Source: Aphelenchoides besseyi
Taxonomy: Eukaryota; Nematoda; Chromadorea; Rhabditida; Aphelenchoididae
Direction: 5' to 3'
Length of the DNA: 64,000 bases
NCBI GenBank assembly: GCA_024699855.1
Contig: JAMPIQ010000003.1
Location: forward strand, 3,720,001-3,784,000
Below, in pieces: positions 1 through 11,339 of the stretch. The position numbers and the translations under genes were made by a program. Positions within the stretch are counted from its first letter, which is position 1. The number at the start of each line of letters is the position of its first letter. The notes under the pieces were generated by a model. The model did not search any database, was not told where the DNA came from, and saw only the letters and a program-made list of their open reading frames with translations.

Positions 1-578
1 CGCTTGCCCAACGTCTCATAACGAAAGCAGCTCGACGTCCACTGCTCCGTGAATCGCCCAAAAACCTTTTCCTTCTCGAGCTTTGTTGCTGAACTGCGAA
101 TCTAAACTTTTGGCTCTTCGGTTTTTCGTGAAATTGCATTGAAGTTGATTTCGAATAAAAATTTCTGTTTACGTTCAACGGGTTCGTGTTTGTTGTTCCG
201 AAATCGATGGGTTGGCAAATAAATGAACACGAGGTTTCAGTTTCTTTCCAAAGGTTATGATCGTGTGTGACATTTGGCATGATGGTGTGCAACGTCATTT
301 GGTGGGCAAATAGAAGGACACAAAAATCGAATATGTTTAAGTACAAACCTTTCAATTCTCCATTCAAATGTTTGCTATTCAATTTCTGAAATGAGATGAA
401 GTTCTTAATTGAGGGTGTTGAAGGTAAATAAAGGAAAGAACGAACAGTCGATCAATTTGCGAAGTGAACTTAACGTTTTACAACGAACTACGGAAATCAA
501 TCGGTCGCTTGCGGATTTGATCGTAAATCATTGAGCGAGAAGACGGTGTGCGCAGGCTTCTGAGTTACGAAAAACAGA
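1..578. other. Left edge: probable 3' end of an upstream + gene, then intergenic
   Basis: No complete gene is visible. On the plus strand a short Ser/Thr-rich reading frame is open from the window edge to a TGA at about 50-52. A second frame is open to about 96. An AATAAA at 154-159 could be the poly(A) signal of a gene ending here. The rest reads as the upstream region of the transporter that starts at 579. Confidence 0.3.
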
Positions 579-2851
579 ATGGCGTTCGATAGCAATGATG
601 ATGGGTAAGTACATAAAGCGTATTTCAATTGACTCGTAACTTTTTCACGTGTTCATTTCGCATTTCAGACGTCAAATCGAAATGCAGAAGACGAATGTCC
701 GCTCAGAGTTTTATCCTCAGAATGATTCCAAACGATTGAGTCATAGTGTTCCACACTCGGGATCCATGAAGTGAGTGATTGAAAACAACCAAACGTGATT
801 TCCGATTAACTTCAGTTCAAAAGGTCAATTTGTTCGACATCGTGGACTTTCGTGGCCGGTCGCTGCGTTGTTTCTAATCGACGCGTTAGCTGGCGGTGGT
901 ATTGTTGGTATGCTCAGCTTTACTGCGGTCTTTTTGATTGCTTTTGCACTCAATTAAAATACCCGAAAAAACCGAAATCTTGACTTTTTTGCTAATACTA
1001 AATACATGCTCTAATCAGTCCACTTTTGTAGCAATTCCTGCTGCAATCGGAGTCACTGGTAAGTTCAGAAGATGAATTTTGGGCTTAATTGAGATTGCAG
1101 CGGTTTGGCCGGGACTGTTTTTTGCAGCTTTCGTTTGCTTGATGTCTACGATAACGTCGGTTCTTCTTGGTCGTTGTTGGGCTATTTTACAAGAACGATA
1201 TCCGGTTTATCGGTAGGGTTGGGTTTAACCATCGATTACAAACCTACTTTTAGCAATCATTGTCGTAAACCTTACGCGGAAATCGGAGAGAAGGCTGTTG
1301 GTGGATACATGAAGTAAAAAAGCTATGAAATCAGATCCAACTAATTGAATTTGTTTTTAAGATATTTTGTTAGTGCAACGATAAACGTCAATCAGTTCGG
1401 AGTCTGCGTCGTCTATTTACTTTTGTCCGCGAAATCAATCAACGATGGATTGAGTATTTTTGGCCCAACACTTCATTTCTGTCTCATTACTTTAATTTTG
1501 GCTACTTGTCTTTTACCGGTAAGTTGATCGAATAGTAGTTGTTGACTTATTTTTATTCAGGTCACGTTCCTCAAATCTCCGGAGTCCTTTGCTTTTGTTG
1601 TTATAGGCGGAATGATATGTTCGGTCAGCGCTGTCACTTTGATTGCCATCGGCTCTGGAATGGATTATTCGCTTTGCGCTGGTCACGGTTCCACAAAAGA
1701 AGTCAATACGCTTAAGCTATTGAGCGGTATTGGAACACTTGTACGCTCAAATTGAGAGCAAACTTTATAGTTGATCTGAAATTCATTTAGGTCTTTGCTT
1801 TTGGTGGGCATTCATCTTTTCGTAAGTTTTGTAGGTCTTTTACTTAAGCAAGTATTTTACAGCTACAATTCAACATGATATGAGACAACCGTTCAATTTT
1901 GATTATTCATCTTACATGGCATTTTCAAGTAAGATAGATAATCTTTTAGCTTTTAATTCTGATTTTTCAGCACTCCTACTTCTTTATGTTCCAATGTGTG
2001 TTCTGTTTTCAAACAGTCCTTTAGTTATGTTTCAGGGCCGCAATCGCTAACATTGTCTATGGTTCCAGTATTCAAGCCTCAATCATTAACTCACTTCAAA
2101 CTCCGTGGATTCAGCAATCAGTGAACGTCGTTCTTCTTCTTCATTTTATTCTCACATTTACGTTGGTCTTGAATCCTTTGAATCAGGAAGTAGAGGAGTT
2201 CTTTGGAATCACTCATCGTTAGTTTATTTGCTCATACAAGAAATATAACATTTGTTTTAGAATTCGGTTGGAAACGAGTTGTCGTTCGTACGTCCACATT
2301 ACTCACAATTCTTTTCACCGGTTTGACTATACCATCATTTGGTATGTTGGGCTTATTGAATATTTTTTAACAACCAATCAAGGTCCACTACTCAATTTGG
2401 TTGGATCTTCATCGACGCTTTTGACTGTTCTCGTTTATCCGGTTCTTTTCTACTTGCAAGTACCTGGAATATTTCGTTAACAAACTTTTAGTTTAGATAT
2501 CTTATGGCAGCTGAGAAGGTGCGTACTGAAAAGAAAGTCAAGAACGCAAACTCCGATTCTTATCCAACGGTAACATTCATGGAAATGATTCAACATACAG
2601 ACTGGAATATGCTTTTTATTGGATTTGGAATTATAACCATCGGGCTTATAATTTGTTTTGGCTCATCAATTGCCGCGGTTATCGAACTAACTAACGCTCA
2701 GTTCGAAGCTCCGTGTTATGTTCGTTGGTTGGAGGGCAGCGGAGTTCTCCACCAAGGAAATTTGGCGACGATTTGTTGTGGTACGTACAAGAACATTTCT
2801 CAGCCGGGAATCACATGTGCTACCGAGAACATGGTGCGTTCGGTTCACTAA
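579..2851 (+). CDS. AAAP-family amino acid transporter (SLC36/SLC32-like)
   Basis: Multi-pass membrane protein that probably moves amino acids across the plasma or a vesicular membrane. Fifteen exons can be joined with canonical splice sites and consistent phase from ATG 579 to TAA 2849-2851, giving about 525 residues. After a polar N-terminus of about 70 residues comes a first membrane segment containing DALAGGGIVAIP, the signature-like TM1 of the amino acid/auxin permease fold. About ten more hydrophobic segments follow. The stretch with YAEIGEKAVG after TM2 also fits this family. The luminal C-terminal tail is Cys-rich. Introns are 42-124 nt. An AATAAA lies at 2945-2950. The substrate cannot be inferred. 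The start is the first in-frame ATG of the short first exon (579-604). Confidence 0.85.
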
Positions 2852-3025
2852 ACAACTTTAAATGAAATTGTGCAACTTTACTTTCTAGTCACGAATACTG
2901 TTCAAACAATATACTTTAAGATCCGGTAATGTAAATTCCTTTTCAATAAACTTTCTATTTGCCACAACATACAAGCACACAATATACAAAATACACACCT
3001 TTTTTGGAGAACCAAAAGAGAACTC

Positions 3026-4063
3026 TTAATCGATAGACGAAGAAGAGGATTCCGAAGAAATGCTCATACTCTTTTGCATGTAACTTTTCTTCGTGTGTTT
3101 AACGACCGGATTCTGTGTTGACATCTAAAGTATGAAGATGATTTTTGATGTAAAAACAAAGTCTCACTGATTGTTGCAACGTCTTCGTATCTACAGCTTT
3201 GGGTTCAATTGAAACAAGCAATTTGCGCAATTCCGCTTTTACAATCGGGTATCCATTTTGACGAATAACTTCGATGTGGAAATCCAAATCTTCACGACCA
3301 CTGTGCAAGTACTCGTCCATCAGCTCATTCATCAACTGCAACGAAAATATCATTGAAAGATCAGAATCAATGAACTTACGACACGAGCAAAAGCCTGTTC
3401 ACGAAGCGCACGAAAGCGCGTGGGTGTTGGTGGTATACGTTCAAATGAGGGACACAAACGCTCTGGATTCACCAATGCCCGATGAAATTCCACATCGTTG
3501 TAGATTTCGAGCGATGGCTGGCGAGCCGCGGTTTCGGCTTCGAGCAAATTTTGTTCCGGTGCTACATGAACTTCCGGTGAATTGTGCACGATCTAAAATA
3601 AAGGAACGACGTGTAAGCTTCAATCAAAATACCTGACGAGCATCGACTTTTATGGCCTCCAGTTGAGTGGACATTATCGGTTGAAAAGAGTCATAAGAGA
3701 CGGTTCCTGAGCTTTGTGAAACTAAATGTAATAAACATTATCTTAAGCGTCAAATGTTGGAAGGTGTTTAAAATGAAACTTGCATGCAGTAATAAGATCG
3801 GCCTTAAACTCGATTGGTGGTTGAACGGGAGTGACGAATGAGATTTCCGGCTTGCGATCGACCGGTTTCGCGTCGATCGCCGTGGATTTTGGAGCCTTGG
3901 ATGTGGAAGGTGACAGCTTAATTGAGTTGCTCTTCGGATCTGAGTTCTCAAACACTTCCGGAGCTTCGCCACGAGCTTCGGCCCGCATTGTTGCACTGAT
4001 GTTGGCAGTCGGATTGATCGGAATAAACGGCTCCACATTCTCTTGACGGCGCCGTTTCGTCAT
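3026..4063 (-). CDS. Unrecognised protein, probably nuclear
   Basis: I do not recognise the family. Five exons join in phase from ATG 4063 (MTKRRRQEN) to TAA at 3026-3028, about 260 residues. The N-terminal third is basic then Pro/Ser-rich and disordered. The middle (exons about 3367-3595 and 3174-3333) is helical and charged, with REQAFARVLMNELMDEYLHS leading into a conserved-looking FHIEVIRQNGYPIVKAELRK. The last exon ends in a Ser-rich acidic tail (SSESSSSSID) after a basic Lys patch. One splice acceptor is a weak AAAG that is forced by the reading frame. The KRRR start suggests nuclear import. No membrane segment or signal peptide is seen. The ATG overlaps the stop of an upstream frame (see next entry). 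Confidence 0.6.
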
Positions 4064-4308
4064 CTCGAAACGTCGAGCAGATTGCGATCAAAAAGCTCCC
4101 GATGAAGAAATAACACGATGAAAATGAGCTTTTGGATTTCGGTACATTTCGAAATTTGTGCTCTTGCATCACTAATTTCTTGTGTTTTGGTTTTTTGGCG
4201 TAGACAATCTTCCGGTGGAGATTCCAAACAACAAAGTCGAATGTTGTCGACCGTTTTCTCGTGCAATTTCCCGACATTAATCGACTTCTTTTGTAATCAA
4301 TTTGGCTG
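4061..4308 (-). CDS. Possible upstream helical ORF with an apparent frameshift
   Basis: On the minus strand a frame without any Met reads as a charged, helix-prone polypeptide (KLHEKTVDNIRL through HRELFDRNLLDVSR). It ends in a TGA that overlaps the ATG of the next gene as ATGA. About 45 nt upstream an ATG (about 4308) opens MAAKLITKEVD but stops after 11 codons. Skipping one base near ACA-AAA-G would join the two into a single protein of about 80 residues. I cannot tell apart a sequence error, a pseudogene, a ribosomal frameshift, or an undetected 5' exon. The family is not recognised. Confidence 0.3.
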
Positions 4309-4354
4309 CCATTTTGCTGATTTGCTGCTCCGTTGTTCGCAAGTTGTTGCGTGA

Positions 4355-4812
4355 TTTGAAGTCAATGATTTAGTTTAAAACTATACTTCCCACAAGTTTC
4401 GCATTCTCGTGGGTGAACGGTAAGAAACTCGAGTTTTGCTCATTAAATGGCGCGTATCAATCAACGCAAATCGGGTGTGGCATTTGGAAAAAGAAGTCGG
4501 TGGAAAACTGAGCGTGTTTGTTCGATAAAGTAGAAGCTTACGCGTGTGTAGCCATCACTACAGTGTTTGATCAAGCACTCGATCGCCGGTTCTTACTTTG
4601 AACTTCCGCACTCGAACATCTTCGGAGAAAAATTTGCGTGTCAAACGCTGCGATATTGATAGTCGACGTCTGGTAAACACGTGTCGAAACTTTTCTTTTT
4701 GTTACTACGTACTACGTTATTAACGCGGAAGTGAGCATTTAACCGAACGTTTGGTATTTGATCACTGAATTTTGTCCATTTAACGACACGAGAAGCTTAG
4801 TTTTGTATCAAA
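4355..4812 (+). other. Intergenic between divergent genes
   Basis: About 450 bp between the minus-strand gene(s) and the SDR gene. I see no coding frame or RNA gene; this probably holds both promoters. Confidence 0.5.
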
Positions 4813-5702
4813 ATGTCCTGTCGGTACTACGCTCGTCGGTTCGAAGGAAAAGTGGCGTTGATCACCGGATCTACCATGGGCATAGGCTTCGCTTGTGCCG
4901 AGAGACTCGCGAGCGAAGGCTGCAAAATTGTGATTAGCTCTCGAAATCAAAAGAATGTCGATGAAGCCCATAGGAAATTGGAGGAGAGCGGTATTCCGCG
5001 CGAGAATGTGGCCGGAATCGCTTGTCATGTTGGATTGCATTCACATCGTCAGGCACTAGTGGATTTTACCCTCGAAACTTTCGGCAAAATCGATGTTCTC
5101 ATTAATTCGGCTGGAGTTAATCCCGCAGTTGGAAGTTTGTTGGATGTAAGCGAAACCGAACTCGACAAGTTATTCCAAGTCAATGTAATGGCCGGTTTTT
5201 CGTTAACTCGACTTGTTGTCCCTCACATGGAGAAGAATGGGTAATCAATTCGCTCTTGATTATTAGTTGTTTACTGTTTTAGTGGTGGTGTCATTATTTT
5301 CAATTCGAGTATTGGTGCCTATTTGACGGGCAAAGAGATTGCGGCTTACGGTATGTCCAAGACCGCTCAATTGGCTCTAGTTCAAGCATTGTCGACTGAA
5401 TTAGCGCCCAAAGGAATTCGAGTTAACAGCGTGGTTCCCGCCGTGATTCGTGCCGGTATGAGCGGTCTTATGTGGGATCCCAAACATCCGCGATATGGTT
5501 CGGCAAAAGATGCGGCCAAAGGCGTACAATCTCTGTTGAATCGAATCGGCGAGCCAACTGAAGTTGCCGGTGCAGTTGCTTATTTAGCTTCAGACGATGC
5601 GAGTTTCGTAACTGGTCAGTTAGATGTAGAGTATTACTCGCTATTTGATCTCATTTAGGCGAGAACCATCTAATCGCTGGCGGTATTGATGCACGTCTCT
5701 GA
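4813..5702 (+). CDS. dhrs-4: DHRS4-like short-chain dehydrogenase/reductase
   Basis: NADP(H)-dependent carbonyl/retinal reductase of the classical SDR family, closest in my reading to DHRS4. Exons 4813-5240, 5283-5614 and 5659-5702 give 267 residues, normal for the family. The Rossmann motif is TGSTMGIG (about residues 19-26). NSAG appears as the NNAG equivalent. The catalytic set is S in FNSSIGAY, Y in AAYGMSK and K four residues later. The protein ends in -ARL, a peroxisomal targeting signal of the SKL type, matching the -SRL of vertebrate DHRS4 and suggesting a peroxisomal location. Variant NSAG (usual NNAG) is the one departure noted. The third exon encodes only the last 14 residues and the stop. 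Confidence 0.9.
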
Positions 5703-6594
5703 AACGGAAGACGATACACGCTCTAGCAATTGCGGTGATCACGATCATGTTTACGCTCAATGAACATTGTTATTCTACATTCGATCGTTGTTGCGAATTC
5801 TTTTTCGCGTAGAAACGGAACCACGAATCTGTCTTTTCGATACCAATCGTTGTCTTACACTCTTAGTAGAATGACCATCTATAGGACAGTATGTTGTATA
5901 GCAGGTTCTTAAACAATTCGGGTATACGTTCTCTTTGTATCAGTTTGTTTGTTGTGCAATTTATCTGTTGATTTGAGTTTACAAAAATAAATTGATTTTA
6001 TTTTGGTATCAGTTGGAATTGTTAATTTTTGATTGATTGAACAAATTGCACAAGCAGACAATACTGTAAAGGCAGGAACTTTACTCCGCACAATCAATTT
6101 TTTCGGAAACCGAAGATCATAACTCTGCTCGTTCTTATACTCCTCATACCGACAACATTTACTGTGACACCGACTGCACTTTTAATTGACGGGCAGTGAC
6201 GACTTGAGTATTCGTATATTTGTTATCAGTGGAGGATGCGATCAGCGAAATTGAAGAGGTTAGGCGATTGAAAGGTGTTAGAATGGATTTTTCTAGACTT
6301 CAAAGATCTCAATTTGTGTGGATAGATTAATACTCTGATATTCATATTTTTGTAATTTTGACCGATCATGTGATAATGAGTGTCGTTTTGATGTTCAGTC
6401 AATTTCGAGACTTTCTTATAGTAACCCGACTAGACGCAGAAAAAAGTTCAGAAGTTCGAAATCGAACACTACGACAAAATACACCCTCTTTCAAATAGCG
6501 AACGTAAACCCCACCTACATTCTACTCTCGAGCTTTCCTTAGTTAACCGTTCTCTACGATTTACAGTCAGTTAAGGTTTCGTTCGAATTGAAAG
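5703..6594. other. Intergenic, SDR to desaturase
   Basis: About 890 bp. No convincing reading frame; A/T-rich. The last 150 bp presumably include the desaturase promoter. I see no poly(A) AATAAA immediately after the SDR stop, though an AAATAAATT lies near 5985. Confidence 0.4.
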
Positions 6595-8033
6595 ATGGGT
6601 GCTCCAATTGATCACGTGTTTGCATCTGAACAAGACGAGACTACAATTGTAGGTTTAAATGCAGAACTACGGTCGGAAATGGTTGCATCCAAATGGCCGT
6701 CGGTCGATGAACTTCGTCGAGCTTTGCCCAAGCATTGTACGGAAATTAGTTTAACCACATCAACCTACTATCTAATTCGTGACTATGCTGCAATTACGTT
6801 TATGTATTTGATTGTTCCTTATGTCGAGTATTACGGTGGATTCCCTGGCCTTTGGGTTTGGTAATCCTTACGACTTACATCAAATTTAATCAACACTTTT
6901 CAGGTACTGTATTCAGGGCTTATTCATGAGTGCGTTGTTTTTGATCGGACATGAATGCGGTAAGTCGAAATAGACAAAATGATGACAATTCGTTTCTTTA
7001 GTTCACGGTCTTTTTGCAAAACAAAATTGGATTAACATTGTTGCTGGACACTTGTCTTTGGCACCGATTCTCATTCCATATTATCCATGGGAAAAAACTC
7101 ATCGAATGCATCATACGGTAATTGTTACAATCATAAAATCTTCTTAATGAATGTTTTGTAGCACACTTATCACATTGAAAAGGATAAAGGACATCCGTGG
7201 GTTGAGGAAAGTGATTACAAAACACGAAATTGGTTCCTTCAACATTTCTGTGCTATTCCCATTTCCGCATTCTTTCGATTTCACATGTAAGTTTATTGTC
7301 GTAACTTAACATTTAAACTTTATTCGCAGGTACATGTTTCTTGGTCTTCCTGATGGTTCTCATTTCAATCCGTTGTCTGACTTGTTGAAAACAAACAAAG
7401 AACGTTTTCTGTGCTTATGCAGTGGATTGGCTTCCGCGTTTTCAGTTTACGTGAGTTTTTGATCGCAAATGTTGAACTTATTTGCTATCTCTTAGATTGC
7501 TTATCTACTTTGTGGTCAAAGTTGGTCCGTTCTTTTCAAATATTACTACGTACCGTTGGCTTTCCAAAACTTCTGGCTTGTAATGGTCACCTATTTGAAT
7601 CATCAGGACGACGATGTTGAAGTGTACGAAGCTGACACATGGAAATACATGCCGGCTCAAATGCAAACTATTGACCGTTATTTCGGCGCTGGAATTGATC
7701 ATATTCTTCATCACGCTTCCGATGCTGTAAGAATCAACTATCAGAATATCAGTTAATTGCAATACTTTTAGCACGTTGTTCATCACATTTTCTTTACCAA
7801 AATCCCGCATTATCATCTAATGGATGCAACACGTGCATTGGTTCCAATACTTGAAAAGTATAACGGAGTTTACAAACGCAAATCCTGCTACAACTATCTT
7901 TTCGAATTCTTGAGGTTCGTATCAGATCTTTCCATAGTGGCTAATCAACGCTCTTAGATTGAACATTCAACTCGAGTACCTGATTGGTAAAGGAACAGGA
8001 ACACTACGATACCCAAAGAGCAAGTCGACATAA
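6595..8033 (+). CDS. Front-end-free fatty acid desaturase (FAT-1/FAT-2 type)
   Basis: Membrane desaturase that inserts a delta-12 or omega-3 double bond into acyl chains in the ER. Eight exons (introns 41-45 nt) give 377 residues. The three di-iron histidine boxes are visible: HECVH (about residue 108), HRMHH (about 144) and HVVHH (about 306), together with TIDRYFGAGID and KIPHYHLMDATRA, both typical of the nematode FAT-1/FAT-2 branch and plant FAD2/FAD3. No cytochrome b5 domain is present, so it is not a front-end (FAT-3/FAT-4) enzyme. The first exon starts at ATG 6595, and the stop is TAA 8031-8033. Omega-3 versus delta-12 specificity cannot be decided by eye. Confidence 0.9.
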
Positions 8034-8424
8034 TTTGTTCAACTCCCCAAAGATTCCTGATGTTTGTAAATAGACTGATGTACTTTACTGCCTATTTATT
8101 ATGAACTCGATTGAAACACTAGTAAATTTGTTAAATTTAGTTGGATATGGAAATGTAAACAAACGTTCTGGTCATCAAACTGCACAACCGGCAACATCGT
8201 ACCGAATTCAGTTCGTTTCGCAAAAGTTCGAGATCAGGAACACCGATTCAACAAGCAGCTGTAAAAATAGTCACAATTTCAATTTTAAAATCTAATTTAA
8301 TGTGTAGGTTTTGTTTGAAGTTCTTCAGATGTTCAAACAATCAAAAGTATCGGTTCTCTGATCTGTCGTTGTATTTAACCACAGGGACAACGTAGAACGC
8401 ACAAAAATACCCTTATTTTGTATC
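8034..8424. other. Intergenic, desaturase to repeat protein
   Basis: About 390 bp, holding the desaturase 3' UTR and the presumed promoter of the secreted repeat protein. No further gene seen. Confidence 0.5.
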
Positions 8425-9502
8425 ATGAGATTCAGTCTACTAATTCTCGCTCTATTTTTCTTAGCCACTGAATCATCATTACCATTTTTTGGAAATAAAG
8501 GCCAAAACAAGGGTGGAACACCTCTAGCAAATACGGGCAATCCGGCTGGAAGTGCTCCTAATAATCAAGGCAGTGGATGGTGGCCTTTTGGTGGTAACAA
8601 TAAGCCCACAGGAGGTTCCGGTCAGAATCCAACTAATGGAAGTCCAGGCCAAAAGCCATTCGGAAATCTAGGCAGTGGATGGTGGCCTTTTGGTGGTAAC
8701 AATAAGCCTACAGGAGGTTCCGGCCAGAATCCAACTAATGGAGGTTCCGGCCAGAATCCAACTAATGGAAGTCCAGGCCAAAAGCCATTCGGAAATCTAG
8801 GCAGTGGATGGTGGCCTTTTGGTGGTAACAATAAGCCTACAGGAGGTTCCGGCCAGAATCCAACTAATGGAAGTCCAGGCCAGAATCCAACTAATGGAAG
8901 TCCAGGCCAAAAGCCATTCGGAAATCTAGGCAGTGGATGGTGGCCTTTTGGTGGTAACAATAAGCCTACAGGAGGTTCCGGCCAGAATCCAACTAATGGA
9001 GGTTCCGGCCAGAATCCAACTAATGGAAGTCCAGGCCAAAAGCCATTCGGAAATCTAGGCAGTGGATGGTGGCCTTTTGGTGGTAACAATAAGCCCACCG
9101 GAGGTTCCGGTCAGAATCCAACTAATGGAGGTTCCGGCCAGAATCCAACTAATGGAAGTCCAGGCCAAAAGCCATTCGGAAATCTAGGCAGTGGATGGTG
9201 GCCTTTTGGTGGCAAGAAGAAACCTAATTCAAACGCGCCAGGTGGTATTGAACTTACACCACTGAAATCATCACCAAAACCTCAACCACCAACTACAAGT
9301 CCAGGACTTCCAACTGTGAATCAACCAACTCCAGCAGGAGGTCAGACAACCGGACAAAACCCAACAACTGCAACTGGACAGACAACAAAGAAGAGTAGGT
9401 GACATCTGTTCAACGATATCATAGGGTTATTTTGTAGAGCGAAAATGTAGTGAAGTACGCAGAAGCAAACGATTCCAGTCCTCCACAACCGTCCGTATCT
9501 GA
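8425..9502 (+). CDS. Secreted Gly/Asn/Pro tandem-repeat protein
   Basis: Signal peptide (MRFSLLILALFFLATESSL) followed by six copies of a unit that begins GSGWWPFGG. Unit spacing is 102 bp once then 129 bp four times (34 then 43 residues). Inside each unit the 9-residue GGSGQNPTN is itself repeated one or two times. Nearly identical codons across units point to recent expansion or homogenisation. The C-terminus is Pro/Thr-rich. An intron 9395-9437 (GTAGGT...TTTTGTAG) would replace the KKSR end at 9402 with a basic Cys-containing tail ending at 9502; I favour the spliced form because the intron has the usual length. AATAAA at 9547-9552. Function unknown: an extracellular, cuticle-associated or antimicrobial-like Gly-rich protein is possible but not shown. 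Confidence 0.7.
8569..9213 (+). repeat. In-frame tandem repeat, 102/129-bp units
   Basis: Unit starts at about 8569, 8671, 8800, 8929, 9058 and 9187. Copies differ by only a few bases. The first unit lacks one 27-bp sub-repeat. The fourth unit carries a variant sub-repeat that begins GSPGQNPTN instead of GGSGQNPTN. Confidence 0.9.
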
Positions 9503-9721
9503 ATCAACCTCTTGAAAACAGAAATGTTTAATTGATGCTCTAACCTAATAAATCCAAGTGCTAAATAGTTGTTGCAATGATATTAGATGCTCATTCATCA
9601 GTGACCACAAAACGCAGTTGACCATTAGGTGTGAATAAGAACACATTGTGAATTTGCTTAGCTGCAACAAAACGAATAACCAAATTGTCGCCTTTCGTTC
9701 ATTGTTGTTGATATTAACGTA

Positions 9722-11184
9722 ATGCGAAACGTTTTTCTTCTTATTATTGGAATCCTAAAAATACAAAGTCTAAGATTGAATGGAAAAACCTACGTGCCTA
9801 TTGACGATTATAGTGATGATCTGACTCCCGAAGAAATCGCCCAACAACTTGGTTTTTCATTGCCGCCTCACAGTGAAGATCCAATCGTCTTAAATGAGGG
9901 ATTGACAATCGACAACGAGCAAAGGAAGTCGAAATTCAAATCGTCGGAAATCGACGATTTTTTTGTCATTGAAACGAAACCAATGCCAAGATTAACGTCG
10001 AAGTCAACGACCCGCAAACTTAAGACTACAACTCATATTCCAACGGATAGCGATGAAATAAACGAGTTAGTTGAATCGTTGAAAACCAGGCGCACAACTT
10101 CTACTACCTCTAGAAGCTCTACTACAACTTCTAGTAGCACGCACTCAACTACAACTTCAACAGTCACTTCAACAGAATCAACAACTAAAAGTGGACCCAA
10201 AACGTTTGTTATTGACAGCGACGACAATACGGAAACCACAAAAATGTCAACGTTGAAAGCCACGACTTCAGACGTAATTTCAACGACGGTTCTTATTGAT
10301 GGAGAAGCAAAAGTCGTACGATCATCTAACCCAACGACTATTTCATCAACAACAACTCCTGCAATGAGTACCGCATTGAGCACAACGATTTTTCGTCCTT
10401 CTGTTGTTACATTAAAACCTCGAACGTCATCTCAAGTACCAAAACTGCCAAAGGGATCCATTCAATTTGTCGCAAACTGCGTTTACTACGCCGCTTTATG
10501 TCGTGGAAGCGGTCGCTATGCAGCGTTTGTGAAGAAATACTGTGTCGAGACTTGTCGTGTTTATGAACAAAACGTTCAAAAACCCAAGCGATGTTACGAC
10601 AGAGCCAAGAACTGCAAAAGTTTGCGTTCTCATTGCCATCAGCCGTATAGTCCCTATCGACCGATAGTCGAAAAAACGTGTCGACGAACGTGTCGTATAT
10701 GTAAACCAAAACAACGCATAAGAGAAGGCACAAAACCAAAACCTCTGCCATTTGACGTCGGTCTTCCAGTGTCCAATGGTCAAAAACTCGATGATGAGTG
10801 CAAAGGTTCGTGGTTTCTTTTATGAGTGTTAAACACGTTCTATTTGAGATATAAGTGGAAACTGTCACAAATACTTGGATCAATGTAATGACGAGATCAT
10901 GGCTCCGACTTTAACGAAATTTTGTGCTCACAGTTGTGGCTTCTGCGCGACATGTGAAGACCAATGGCAAGACAAGTGAGTTTGATGACTGCGTTGCTTG
11001 AATATCAATTTTATTCAGATGTCCAGGTCTCGTGCGTCGAGGTTTCTGTACTAGTCCTCATTTCCGACTTGCAATCAAAAAACGTTACTGTGCTTTTTCG
11101 TGTTCTTTGTGCCAAAAACGTTCCAATATTCACATCGATGTTCTGCCTCCATTACCCTTACCAAAAAACAAAAACCACATTTAA
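9722..11184 (+). CDS. Mucin-like secreted protein with four ShKT domains
   Basis: Exons 9722-10805, 10849-10975 and 11019-11184 join in phase to 458 residues. A short signal peptide (MRNVFLLIIGILKIQSLRL) precedes an acidic region, then a Ser/Thr stalk (about residues 90-235) rich in TTS/STT runs that is likely O-glycosylated. The C-terminus has four consecutive six-cysteine modules of the ShKT type: NCVYYAALC..., RCYDRAKNC..., ECKDISGNC...FCAHSCGFC, and CEDQWQDKC...CAFSCSLC. The last two are split by introns. Such mucin/ShKT fusions are common nematode surface or gland products; the ligand is unknown. The first intron uses the acceptor TATTTGAG, which is the one that keeps Cys spacing. Confidence 0.8.
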
Positions 11185-11339
11185 ATTCTTTTATTATTAT
11201 CTGCGTATTATAAATCAAACATTTGTTTAAACTACTCATTAAAAGGTATAATCGCAACAAGAATAGTATAATTAGTGATAAGCTCTAAAAATTGTTTGGC
11301 ATGCACGAGATCTTTTAAAGTCATCAGCTCGATTCACAA

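Noticed and set aside
8622..9098. 158-codon minus-strand open frame
   Set aside because: Antisense shadow of the tandem-repeat gene; its Pro/Leu repeats are forced by the plus-strand repeats.
10033..10883. Two long minus-strand frames over the mucin/ShKT gene
   Set aside because: Val-rich and Thr-complement composition, no start context, fully explained by the plus-strand gene.
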